The notes below the pieces were generated by a model, which was not told the origin of the DNA, searched no databases, and saw nothing but the letters and a program-made list of their open reading frames with translations. A DNA stretch of 64,000 bases. It comes from Cercospora beticola (lineage: Eukaryota; Ascomycota; Dothideomycetes; Mycosphaerellales; Mycosphaerellaceae). Within the stretch, counting starts at the first letter, position 1; each line of letters opens with the position of its first letter. The position numbers and the translations under genes are program-made. Shown one piece after another: positions 54,346 through 63,182 of the stretch. Location: the NCBI RefSeq assembly GCF_033473495.1, contig NC_088942.1:1302001-1366000 (forward strand), read 5' to 3'.

Positions 54346-55717
54346 CTATCTTCCATACTTCGAAGGAATCGTCTTCATCTGCTCCTGCGGCGAGCCCTCC
54401 AGCCCGAATAAATCATAAATCCACTTCAGGATCACAAAAAAGCTCTCCGGTTCTCCCATATGTTTCCTCCCATCGATGAACCTCGCTTCCTTAGGAGCCC
54501 CATGCTGCAACGCCAAATAATAATCATCAATCGGGAAAATCTCATCATTCACACCATTGACGAGTAAAAGTCTCGCACAAACTGGTTTATCAAGCGTTCC
54601 ATCTTTAAGCAACGAGAATTTCTTCATGGCTTCTTGCTTGAATTTCTCCAAATCATCGCCATAACCGAACTTATACGCCAATGTCGTCGCCAAATCAAAG
54701 GGATATTCGAGATGATTGACGTGGGAAAGCCACTCGGGGGAAAACATGTAATGGCAGCCTCCGCCGTGTGCTACGACGCCTTGGAGACGATCGTGGTGCG
54801 TGTGAGCGAGACGGATACCGTAGTAGCCGCCTGTGCTGAAGGACCAGAGGGCTTTACGAGTTTGATCGATTTCGGATTGAGATTCGATCCAGTCGAAGAG
54901 AGAGGACCATTCGCGGTCTGGAGACGTGGGGTCGCTGGGGTCGGCGGGGGAGTCTCCTGTTCCGGGGATTTCGAGAATCAGGGTTGCGATATTTTTGTGG
55001 GAGAAGCCTTCGATCCAGACGGCGAGTTCGGTGCGGTAGCCGTCGAGGCCTGTGAGGATTATGACGAGGGGGACAGGGGATTGGGCACTGCTTCCTGGTG
55101 GGAGGTGGTAGTAGAAGGTGATCTCTTTGCCTTCAGTGGCGAGGCCCTGGGTGTGAGGGATGGAGATCTCTTGGGTTGGGCGGTCGCGAAGAGCGAGGCC
55201 TTTCTTCGCGGCTTTCTTGCCTTCTTGCCAGGCGTGGCGTTGTTTTTCGGATCGTGGGGCTGGGAAGCGGGAGATTCGATAGACTGCTGATGCACGCCTG
55301 GAGATTGTTAGCATTTATGTCTCTGAAGTGGACGGTCTAGATGGAGTTACTCACATGAAATACTCCGACGCTTTGGCCTTGTCGCCATTCTTCTCAGCCT
55401 CTTCAGCGATATTCAAGAGCTCTTCGGCTTTGGGAAAGAATGCTTCTGCATACTTATCCCAATCATAAGGTTCCTTTTGACCTTCGGCGATCAGTCGCTC
55501 AGCAATTGGCTCGAAATCTTGATGAGCATTGAACATGAACCTGCAACGTATCAGTCCATTTTGCTGCGCTCATCACTCAACAAACGACTCACGGGTACAC
55601 TCCCATCTTCGAAACCGGCTCCCACTTGGTCTTCCATAATTGCTCGAAACTTTCGTGATGCACGGCAGGCGTTTTGAGGGCGTCCTGAATGAAGAACTTG
55701 CCTCCTGCAGCGGCCAT
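54346..55717 (-). CDS. Ayg1-like alpha/beta hydrolase (polyketide chain-shortening family)
   Basis: Three exons: 55593..55717, 55355..55540 and 54346..55297, 420 residues; introns are 52 and 57 nt, the second with a GCTAAC branch. Exon 1 gives MAAAGGKFFIQDALK and FEQLWKTKWEPVSKMGVYP, the conserved start. The N-terminal helical cap has FFPKAEELLNIAEEAEKNGD and SAVYRISRFPAPRSEKQ. The catalytic domain has the oxyanion region VIILTGLDGYRTEL and the nucleophile in WSFSTGGYYG (about Ser258). The acid is in NGVNDEIFPIDDY and the His in DGRKHMGEPES. Ayg1 shortens a heptaketide naphthopyrone to tetrahydroxynaphthalene for DHN-melanin in Aspergillus fumigatus; relatives act on other polyketides. No polyketide synthase lies in this window, so the substrate is open. 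It is divergent from the DUF6314 gene. Confidence 0.93.
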
Positions 55718-56032
55718 GACGGAAAACCGTACGCAAAGAGCGACTTGCACTGTTGCGAGAAAGCAAAGGGAAGTCCATCTCTCCAACAATCACCAGCTGT
55801 CCTCGCTGCCGAACTCCAATGTCGCACATCATGTCGTCGTGAAGACGGTTCGGAAGTGGAGTGCCGAAGCCCTTTGAAGCAATTTGATTGAACAAATTCA
55901 AGCGGGCAATGAAGATCGGCGGCATCCGGATCCGACGCAAAGACATCCGGACCTGCCTCTTTTGAGTTGCTATTTCCGTAACACAACCACAGGTCCTCCA
56001 AACCATCGTTATTGCCTGCCAAAAGACGCAGA
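55718..56032. promoter_or_regulatory. Short divergent promoter region
   Basis: About 315 bp separate the starts of the Ayg1-like gene (minus) and the DUF6314 gene (plus). No clear TATA box is visible. Antisense frames run through it but look spurious. Confidence 0.45.
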
Positions 56033-56602
56033 ATGGCAGCGAAAACCACCGCTGCCGCCGTATTCGAAGGCCTGAAAGGCTCATGGCGGCTCCGCAGATC
56101 GCTGAACAGCCAATTGGCAGGCTTCCCCTCAGGCATCTTCGAAGGCATAGCAAAATTCACACCACGCACTCCCACTGCCCACTCTGCTGCAGGCGAACTA
56201 GTATACTCAGAACAGGGAGAACTCAAAACCGATAATGGATTCACCTTGAAAGCCAACCGCAAATATGTCTACAGGTACGACGCCGACGAAGACAAAATTT
56301 CCGCGTGGTTCATCAAAGAAGACACCAAAGCCCAAGATGGCGCAGAAGAAGTTGACTACCTATTTCATGATCTCGAAATCGATGCCGAAGGCAATGGTGT
56401 TGCGGGTCGTGGCGAGCATCTGTGCGAACTTGATATGTATTGGGCGTACTATGAGTTTCGACTACCGAAAGTTGCTGAGGTGGGAGGTGATGAGAAGATG
56501 AATGTTTTTGGGGTGAGGTATAAGGTGAAGGGACCGCAGAAAGATTATACGAGTGATACGGCGTATACGAGGACGTTTTCTGGTGATGTTGCGGTGTTGT
56601 GA
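56033..56602 (+). CDS. DUF6314 family protein
   Basis: Single exon, 189 residues from the ATG at 56033 (MAAKTTAAAVFEGLKGSW). Family features are the N-terminal FEGLKGSWRLRRSLNSQ, then GIAKFTPRT, ELVYSEQGEL, a KYVYRYDADEDKISAWFI strand pair, and HLCELDMYWAYYEFRLP. The end reads KGPQKDYTSDTAYTRTF. The repeated aromatic beta strands suggest a small calycin-like barrel that could bind a hydrophobic ligand; that is inference, as the family has no known activity that I can name. Bacterial and fungal members are of similar length. The divergent neighbour is the Ayg1-like hydrolase, which may be coincidence. Confidence 0.85.
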   Translation: MAAKTTAAAVFEGLKGSWRLRRSLNSQLAGFPSGIFEGIAKFTPRTPTAHSAAGELVYSEQGELKTDNGFTLKANRKYVYRYDADEDKISAWFIKEDTKAQDGAEEVDYLFHDLEIDAEGNGVAGRGEHLCELDMYWAYYEFRLPKVAEVGGDEKMNVFGVRYKVKGPQKDYTSDTAYTRTFSGDVAVL

Positions 56603-56777
56603 AGGATGGGTCGATGGCAAACAAGCCGGCTTGGGTTTTCGCATTCACGGAGAGATGGTATGCAATGGTGTCGCGCATTGGCACTCTTCACGACAGCAAG
56701 CTCCTACGACTTTCTTAATGAGCTCTGGACGGCGGAGCCTCCTTTTGAGTCCACACTGCAAACCCATCTGAGACGCC

Positions 56778-58610
56778 ATGACTTCGAAACTTGAATCTAC
56801 ACTTCTTGAGGACGACAGGGACGATGGTAGCATCCGACGGACGCTCTTCGCGCATTTGAGTGAGGGAAACTCGTTGCCCAATCTGCGACTTTCATCGCAT
56901 TTACTGCAAGGCCTTGTGGACCAGAGGAAGAGTCATCTATTCCGCCGGCTTCATGTTCATCTCCCACTGAGACGTCAGGGCAGCAGTCCCGAACTGGCTG
57001 CATTGAAGAGAATAGCTCCATTCTGTACCGCCCTGATGTTCATAATAACTCCCCGTCACACCCCGTCGGCCGACCCAACTAGGCAAGCAAAGGACGCATT
57101 TGAGTCTGGTCTCGATCCGCGCACCGAGCAGAAGCTTCGACACATCCTAAGTCATATTCAGCATGTTCGAGAAGTAAATATCCGCATCCATGGTGACTCC
57201 GATTGGCCTGGCCCCACACCGACCGATGACATTCTCGTCACTCTCCGCCTGGCACTGCAGCGCGCCAGTTTGCCAAAGTTACGTTCCCTGCGGGTGGACA
57301 CATTGCATGCTGCTGGAGTGATGTACATGCGATGGGCCGGCTTTGGTGCTTTTACTTCACCGTTCGCTCCACGTCAAACTTCCTCACCACCGACGCAGAT
57401 CTGGACGAGTTTAGCTGAACTTGACCTTCGCATACGCAATCCAGTAGCCAGCCGAAAGCTTAGCGACAACCAGATGATGATGTTCCTGCAAGTGCTGGAG
57501 GACTACCTTCGAAGCTTCCATCGGACTCTGCGCTGTCTGCGGTTCGTGTGGCTCGATGTCACAGGTCCCAGCCCACTGATCTTCGGTGATTTGCTCGAGA
57601 GGAAACATCTGATCTGGCAAAATCTTCGGGAATTCTCCTACGGGAATATAAATGGAGCCAATCATAGCCTAGAGGTTCTGTCTGTCCGCATGCCCCAAGT
57701 CAGAAGCGTCAAGGTACTGCGTACATCGAGCACGCCCTCGACTGACATATGGGATACGGTTCAATTACCGAAAGGCAAGAAGCCTCTGCAAGAGTACCCG
57801 CTGAGTGCTGAGAAACACCCAAAGGACTATGAGACCGAGATTTCCTTGATGCCAGCACCATTGGCCGTGGTAAATCGCAATAATACTGTACATCCTGCTT
57901 TGAGGTCTCGTCGGGCAAGCATTATCTCGACAATCAGCACTGTGTTCGACGCACCTGATATTGATCAAGCTATCAGAGATATTCGAGATACCACGGATCC
58001 TACGCCAGCTACCGGACTGTCGGAGCGTAAACTTGTACCCAAATTCCGTATGCCTGTTGCAAGCAGTGTCTATTCGTGCGATGAGGATGGAAACTACATT
58101 CCCGTCAGACAGAAGTGGAACAGGAATAGCCAATTGGTCAATGCAGCCGAACGAGGAAAGACGGCGCTGTTGGACTCTGGACGCCGTCTTTCGAAAAGTT
58201 TAACTATGGCGAATCTTCATGATCTTTCTCATTCAGAGGCCCCTCTTAGGGATGAGCATGATGCTTCAGGTGGCGACAAGCGTGAAGCACAGGTTGTCGA
58301 ACAGGGCAAATCTATAGGTCATGAACCGCCAACGGTCCCACCTGCAACTTCAAAGCCGAGGAAGGCGCACATTGAGATTGGCAAGATGCCAGCTTACCGT
58401 GCTGCGCAGGACCAGCGCTTGAAAGAGCTCCAAGAGATTCAATTGGCTCAACCCGCACGGATTCGGCAATGGGCGAAAGACATCAAGAGTGGACGACCAC
58501 CAAGCTTTGTCACGATGAGAAGTGTCAACACGGTCAGCACGACAGGCAGTAGGCCTTTCACGAAATTCATTGAACACCTACGAGAGACTGGTAGACCTTC
58601 GCGACGCTGA
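56778..58610 (+). CDS. Unknown protein with leucine-rich (F-box-protein-like) N-terminal half
   Basis: Single exon, 610 residues. The first third resembles fungal F-box proteins without a clear F-box: NLRLSSHLLQGLVDQRKSHLFRRLHVHLP, then HILSHIQHVREVNIRIHGD. Leucine-rich segments follow (LPKLRSLRVDTLHAAG, SLAELDLRIRNPV and LRCLRFVWLDVTG). From about residue 350 onward the protein is Ser/Thr/Pro- and Lys-rich, hence disordered. An ERGKTALLDSGRRLSKSLTMANLHDL block and a basic end (LRETGRPSRR) close it. It lies 175 bp downstream of the DUF6314 stop on the same strand. I cannot assign a function; the composition is consistent with a substrate-recognition or scaffold protein. Confidence 0.75.
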   Translation: MTSKLESTLLEDDRDDGSIRRTLFAHLSEGNSLPNLRLSSHLLQGLVDQRKSHLFRRLHVHLPLRRQGSSPELAALKRIAPFCTALMFIITPRHTPSADPTRQAKDAFESGLDPRTEQKLRHILSHIQHVREVNIRIHGDSDWPGPTPTDDILVTLRLALQRASLPKLRSLRVDTLHAAGVMYMRWAGFGAFTSPFAPRQTSSPPTQIWTSLAELDLRIRNPVASRKLSDNQMMMFLQVLEDYLRSFHRTLRCLRFVWLDVTGPSPLIFGDLLERKHLIWQNLREFSYGNINGANHSLEVLSVRMPQVRSVKVLRTSSTPSTDIWDTVQLPKGKKPLQEYPLSAEKHPKDYETEISLMPAPLAVVNRNNTVHPALRSRRASIISTISTVFDAPDIDQAIRDIRDTTDPTPATGLSERKLVPKFRMPVASSVYSCDEDGNYIPVRQKWNRNSQLVNAAERGKTALLDSGRRLSKSLTMANLHDLSHSEAPLRDEHDASGGDKREAQVVEQGKSIGHEPPTVPPATSKPRKAHIEIGKMPAYRAAQDQRLKELQEIQLAQPARIRQWAKDIKSGRPPSFVTMRSVNTVSTTGSRPFTKFIEHLRETGRPSRR

Positions 58611-58661
58611 AGTGGCCGAGTTCGCACCGGGCTATACCGGCGTCGGACCGTTACTATTCAA

Positions 58662-59378
58662 TCACAGATACATCGAAAGCGTAGCATCGTATCGATCAGC
58701 TTCCACATTGCATTCCTCTTGAAATGCTTCCACCGCTTCCTTCCAGGCCTTCTCCCATTCCGGAAGCTCACTGCCCGAGCCTTCATGACCTTCTGCTGCC
58801 TTGGTCTCGCTCATTCTACCTGAGGCATCACCAATGACCACCTCGCAATCAACGTCCATCTCAGCTGCAATTGCTGAATACTCTCTTCCGACATCATCAC
58901 CCTCGACCTCTTCTCCGGCCTCGCCCTGCACGAAACATGTCTCAATCGGATCCGTCTCCGTCCCAACGTCCCGTCTCAAAGGCACCCATCCATCATCCTC
59001 CGCGCCCTCCATGGTATCGTCGACAACAACTGGAGAACACGAACGCATCACTCTCTTCCTCGGCTTAGCCAATATGCCTCTTCCACGCCCATTGACCCTC
59101 TTCGCGACCACACCCGGATTCTTGGCAGCGACTTCCTCGATGAGTCTTCTTGCTTCCTCTTCCCGCTTCATTCTCCGCTCGAGCTTTCTCTGTCGTCTGC
59201 GTTCAAAATCACGTTGCTGTTCGATGCGAGCTTCACGGCGAGCTTCGGACGCAACACGGCGGAACATTTCTTCTTCGGTTTCGCGGGGCATGGCTTGCGG
59301 CTGTGATGGTTCGAGACTTTTCATTGCAGGTCTTTGAAGAGGTGAAAAAAGTGAGAAATTCGTGCGAAAGGCTGGCAT
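58662..59378 (-). CDS. Unknown coiled-coil protein with an acidic C-terminus
   Basis: Single exon, 238 residues from the ATG at 59378; ATGs at codons 19 and 30 are alternatives. Residues about 30-85 are a dense Arg/Glu helix (ETEEEMFRRVASEARREAR and FERRRQRKLERRMKREEEAR), predicted coiled coil or single alpha-helix. A basic patch (GRGRGILAKPRKRVMRSCS) could be a nuclear signal. The second half is acidic and ends in a helix (PEWEKAWKEAVEAFQEECN). The stop codon lies about 50 bp from the convergent neighbour's stop. No family is recognised. The even composition over the whole frame is the main reason to call it a gene. Confidence 0.65.
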   Translation of the reverse strand: MPAFRTNFSLFSPLQRPAMKSLEPSQPQAMPRETEEEMFRRVASEARREARIEQQRDFERRRQRKLERRMKREEEARRLIEEVAAKNPGVVAKRVNGRGRGILAKPRKRVMRSCSPVVVDDTMEGAEDDGWVPLRRDVGTETDPIETCFVQGEAGEEVEGDDVGREYSAIAAEMDVDCEVVIGDASGRMSETKAAEGHEGSGSELPEWEKAWKEAVEAFQEECNVEADRYDATLSMYL

Positions 59379-59604
59379 CTATTGTTGGGAACGGGAAGAA
59401 TTGGGAACATGGCATTTCCGCTACGTGCAGTTTGCTGCTGTCTAGGACGTTTGTTTGCAAAAGTTTTACTTCTATGTTTGTTTGTCCATTCGTTTGCTGG
59501 GTCCAAATAAGAGCAGCGATGAACAGACGGATACCTCGGGCAGAATTACTTTGTCTGTTGTTTGCGCCGGTTAAGGGAAGTCGATTGAAAAAGAAAGGAA
59601 AAGG

Positions 59605-59715
59605 AAAATACTTGCTTGACACCAGCCGGCATTCGAACTCCTGACCTGCGCGAACTTCGCGTCAAAACAGCAAAACGACAAGTCGACGATCCTGTTTATG
59701 GGGATCTGCCGGAAC
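59605..59715 (-). repeat. tRNA-like dispersed repeat, copy 1
   Basis: On the minus strand the segment contains AGGTCAGGAGTTCGAATGCC, matching a polymerase III B-box-like core. An upstream TTTTGACGCGAAGTTC stretch and a downstream TTTT run are also present. T-arm bases do not pair properly, so it is not a working tRNA. It is related to copy 2 at 59880-60020. Confidence 0.5.
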
Positions 59716-59879
59716 TAAAGTCGGTGATGAGTCGCCAACTTGTCTGAGTAAGCATAATTGCTAGCAACATATGAATGCCAACGACAATGCCGACTGAACG
59801 CACGCGGGCAGAGAAGCCGTTAGAGACTGCAGTCACGTCAGTTATGCCTCGAGTTCAAAGGCACGAAGTCGAAACAAAA

Positions 59880-60020
59880 AGCAAGAACGAACGAATGTAC
59901 TACGCACCAACCGACGTCGATTCGAACACCTGACCTAGGCGCGACCTGCGGATTCTCACGCTGAAAATGACAAAACAAAAACAAATCGACCGCGCTCTAT
60001 ACATGTGGTCTGCCGAATTT
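59880..60020 (-). repeat. tRNA-like dispersed repeat, copy 2
   Basis: On the minus strand it contains AGGTCAGGTGTTCGAATCGA, a TTTTGTCATTTTCAGCGTGA block and TCGGCAGACCAC further up, each with a counterpart in copy 1. A run of T follows. It looks like a second, diverged copy of the same unit, perhaps tRNA-derived. Confidence 0.5.
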
Positions 60021-60459
60021 CTCGACGCTTCGCAAGCCGATTTGTTGACGAAGCATGTTTGCTTGGACTATATAAATGCCAATCAATGCCGCACAGACTT
60101 TTCCACCTTCGCGTAGGAGTTTGCTTTCTGAACAATGCCGCTGCGACATGGTCGTGGTTCAGCAACATTGGAGATCTATCTTGTTGGGTTCGATGCATGG
60201 CTGAATCGTATTGGGACTTTATTCTCGGCGAGAAAGGAAAACAAGGTAAAATTTGACCAGATGATACGGGTGTTCTTTCTGCTTACAGGACTTTAACTCA
60301 TGAACATAATGAAAATGAATCTTGCTGACATGTCTGTAGTTCTGCTGTACGCTTCATTTGCCGATTTTAGTCCCCAATCAATGCAGCACTTCTCCTCGAT
60401 CTCCTTCTCCTAGTCAATGTACCCTTCTCTCTTCTCAACCCCCTTGTCTCCAATCTGAT

Positions 60460-60783
60460 CTAGAAAATCGCCATAGCAGCCATTCCAACAATCATTCCAC
60501 CCGCAGCAACAACTGGGAACGAAGTCGCAGCAGCGCCTGCGTGCGAAGAAGAGGATGAGTGGCTGGAAGATTTCGCTGCGGCGGCAGTCCCGGTCGATGT
60601 GCTGTGGTGAGATGAAGACGACGCGTCTTTGATGCTTGTATGCTCGCTTGTCTTGGTCTCCGTCTTGGTGGCAGTATCGGTCTTAGTGGCGGTGTCGGTC
60701 TTGGTCATGTCTGATGAGGAAGTGCTATCGGCTGCGATGGCGAAGGCTGCGAAAGCCAGGGTGAAGACTGGAGTGAAACGCAT
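60460..60783 (-). CDS. Ser/Thr-rich GPI-anchored cell-wall-type protein
   Basis: Single exon, 107 residues. Signal peptide MRFTPVFTLAFAAFAIAADS, then a Ser/Thr/Lys region with tandem TKTDTA units (two exact, then a variant TKTETK), a His/Ser run (SSSSHHSTSTG) and a Ser-rich stretch. The end (AGGMIVGMAAMAIF) is a hydrophobic tail after a small-residue site, as in GPI-anchor signals. Heavy O-glycosylation is likely. Such short proteins coat the hyphal wall; no enzymatic role is expected. Alternative: a secreted low-complexity protein without an anchor. The internal repeat copy number could vary between strains. Confidence 0.8.
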   Translation of the reverse strand: MRFTPVFTLAFAAFAIAADSTSSSDMTKTDTATKTDTATKTETKTSEHTSIKDASSSSHHSTSTGTAAAAKSSSHSSSSSHAGAAATSFPVVAAGGMIVGMAAMAIF

Positions 60784-61944
60784 TTTTGTGGAGTGTGTTG
60801 GTGGGTTTGGTTGGTTGGTTTATGAGATGATTTTGTGGTGGCTCGTGACTGATGAAGTCGACTCGAGTGAAAGACTTTGATTGTAATGAACGGTACTGAT
60901 CTCTTGCAGGCTTGATTGTATTCCCTCGATCAGAAAGGCGCTTGAGCGACTTCTTATTCTTGCTCTTGCTCCTCGTACAAGCCAGCCACGAAGCACAAAA
61001 CGGAGGTGCCACTCTCCCTGCATACGCTACACAAAATGAAGCCGCGCGTACAGCTCATTTGAGGGATATACCACAAGACAGCCTTTCGTACTGCCCACAA
61101 GTCAGGCGTCTCCAATCGTTGGACTCAGTATTAAGCTCAAGCAGCAGCACCAAGCTTTCGACCAAGCTCCTGGAGATGAGCGCTGGTACAGCTGGGCATT
61201 ATACCGAGAACAGCTTAGCTTGTTGCCAATTGTATCACAATGCGAGGTTGCAAGCGCCGGAAGGAGGGACAGAGACGCGTGTACTCGAGACAAGAAGGTT
61301 CAGCCGCAAAGGCGCTGAGCCACAACGACGCATGCGGTTCTAGATCTTGTCTATCATGTCGTGAGTCCAGGTGAAGAGCGATTGATTTTTGCCATTCTTG
61401 CTGCCTCTCTTCTGGGAATGATGTTGGGAGGGTAAGTCGTACATAGCGGAGTTGCGTGTTACCCTCATCACTGAACAGCACAAGCAATCAACTGAGGCTG
61501 TGTTCTTACTACGTTGTGAGCCAATCTGAATGTAGTGGAAAGGAAGGATGACGAATACGAGTGTCAAAAGGTTTCGATCCTGAACCATTGAAATGAACGA
61601 GACGGCATGGGACTTTCAGGAAAAGGCTCTTGCATTCTTAACTTTCCTAGCCGCCCGCCTCTTCATCAACTGTCCAGACGCGACTGAGAGGTACGCTGAT
61701 CAAGTGATGAGAACCGAGTCGTGGCGTTGACAGGATGGCTGTGCAACGCGTAGCTTCTGAACCAGTCGTATCGTGAGCATGTGAGCAGGTTTTAGCTTCT
61801 TACCCTGGCAGTCTGGCGCCGGCGGAAGCGTAGTACGAGCATTCTGCTCTCACACGATCACCAGCTCAATTGACCGGCCCCTCAACGTATAGCTCATTTC
61901 AGTCCACGAATAGAAAGGAACCCAAGTCGCCGAAGAAGAAAAAA
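60784..61944. other. Intergenic region
   Basis: Frames at 60912-61343 (plus) and 61215-61588 (minus) overlap and have no recognisable content. The Leu run in the first (FLFLLLLLVQ) is not preceded by a good signal-peptide start. Confidence 0.55.
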
Positions 61945-62544
61945 TCAACTTCCTCCCGAAGGCAAGCCCCAACACGTGTCTTTCCCCTCCTTGCCTCCCA
62001 ACAATCTCTCAGCAAAGTCCATATCTTCCTTCGAAGGCGGTTTCCTCACGCTCGACTCCTGCACCTCGGCCTTCGCTCCAGCCTCAAAAGCAATCTTCTG
62101 CAAAGTCGCGGCCAAGCTTCGGAGCGTCATGTCGAAGTCTCCACTCGATTGTTCGACGTAGTCCACAATAGTTGGAGTGATGCTAGCCACGATTTCGATA
62201 TCCGAGGCAGATTGATCAGCCGTGAGGCGGCAGGGACGGATGCTTCGTGGCAGCGCACTCTGTGGCGGAGCTGCGAGAAGGCTGAACGGTGCAGGCGTGG
62301 TAGTAGCTAGGGTGAGGACCTCCTTCGTTGTGGGATCCAGTTGTTTGGGAGATGTTTGATCTGGGGACACATGAGCGCGAGGCAGATGTGATTGCTTAGC
62401 TGGCTTGGTCGTGGAAGGTGTTGTGCATTGCAAGTCATCAGGAGGCAGCTCTGCAGTGAAACCCTTGTAGGTATCCTGCTCTGGTCTGCTCTTGTTGCTA
62501 TCGCGCGCGAGTTCGCCGCCTTGGTCCTTGCCTGAAGGTGCCAT
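61945..62544 (-). CDS. Unknown Ser/Pro/Thr-rich protein with a short conserved-looking C-terminus
   Basis: Single exon, 199 residues from the ATG at 62544. The first 110 residues are polar and disordered (Gln, Pro, Thr, Lys). The C-terminal part looks folded, with SDIEIVASITPTIVDYVEQS, a helix DMTLRSLAATLQKIAFEAGA and then KEDMDFAERLLGGKEG. I recognise no family. The long ATG-initiated frame and its uneven but protein-like composition support it; the opposite strand is also partly open (61870-62310), so confidence is moderate. It lies about 345 bp downstream of the ATPase-inhibitor gene on the same strand. Confidence 0.55.
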   Translation of the reverse strand: MAPSGKDQGGELARDSNKSRPEQDTYKGFTAELPPDDLQCTTPSTTKPAKQSHLPRAHVSPDQTSPKQLDPTTKEVLTLATTTPAPFSLLAAPPQSALPRSIRPCRLTADQSASDIEIVASITPTIVDYVEQSSGDFDMTLRSLAATLQKIAFEAGAKAEVQESSVRKPPSKEDMDFAERLLGGKEGKDTCWGLPSGGS

Positions 62545-62888
62545 ATCGTGTTTGTGAGATGTAGCTGTAGTTGGGAGGTTCCGGAGTCGACTTTCCCCAG
62601 CTTATGAATGTCGCTGCGATGCTGTCATGGTGGTCTCAGGGCGTTGTGGAATGTCTCAATTTCCACTGGAGACATGCTGGAAGTATGGCGTTGTCAGTAG
62701 AACACATGTCTCGTGCATTTGCACTTCGGCAAGACTGGATGAGGGAAGACCTTTCGTGACTCTGGTAGCTGTTATATGTACATGACTCGTCGCTTCTTGA
62801 TGCCTATCGTTCTATGTCTCCGGCCTGTAGCGCGTTAGTTGTGTGCAAGCTTAGCTTCTACAACACAGCACTCACCTGTTCATTCCAT
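62545..62888. other. Intergenic region
   Basis: It lies between two minus-strand genes; a short plus-strand frame at 62571-62759 is not supported. Confidence 0.6.
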
Positions 62889-63182
62889 CTACTGCTTGCC
62901 GGAACCCTTCACAATGTCATCGGCCTCCTTCCTGTCCTTTGCCAATTGTGCCTCGGAGTCGGCAATCTTCTTCTTCAAGGCCTCCAACTTCTCCCTCTCG
63001 GCCTTCTTGATGAAGGCAGCCTCGTTGGCCTCTTCACGCTTGGTGAAGGAATCGCTCGCTGCTGCACCGCCGGAGCGAGTGGCGCCAGTGTCACCTCCGG
63101 CCATTCTGCGAGCTGCGACGGAGAAGCTGCGAGAAGTGACTGGGGTCTTTGGAAGAGCGCGGATGATGCGGATGGCGGACAT
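62889..63182 (-). CDS. INH1: Mitochondrial F1F0-ATPase inhibitor (IF1/INH1 family)
   Basis: Single exon, 97 residues. A presequence MSAIRIIRALPKTPVTSRSF is followed by the Gly-rich segment AGGDTGATRSGGAA, then the inhibitory helix DSFTKREEANEAAFIKKAER. A long charged helix EKLEALKKKIADSEAQLAKD closes it. These are the signatures of IF1: the N-terminal helix inserts into the catalytic interface of F1-ATPase when matrix pH falls. This blocks wasteful ATP hydrolysis, and the C-terminal helix dimerises. Length is typical. The symbol follows yeast. An intron-sized donor after the start is not evident. Confidence 0.95.
   Translation of the reverse strand: MSAIRIIRALPKTPVTSRSFSVAARRMAGGDTGATRSGGAAASDSFTKREEANEAAFIKKAEREKLEALKKKIADSEAQLAKDRKEADDIVKGSGKQ

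Larger units (their letters stand above)
59379..60459. other. Intergenic region with tRNA-like repeats
   Basis: No protein gene is supported. Two related segments with a tRNA B-box-like core occur at about 59605-59715 and 59880-60020. A TATATAAATG motif at 60068 has no recognised gene behind it. Confidence 0.5.

Noticed and set aside
55573..56262. Minus-strand frame of about 229 codons between the Ayg1-like and DUF6314 genes
   Set aside because: It is antisense to both real genes, whose domains and splice sites are clear.
60912..61343. Frame with a Leu-rich N-terminus as a secreted protein
   Set aside because: The hydrophobic run is preceded by a charged segment, the rest is featureless, and an antisense frame overlaps.
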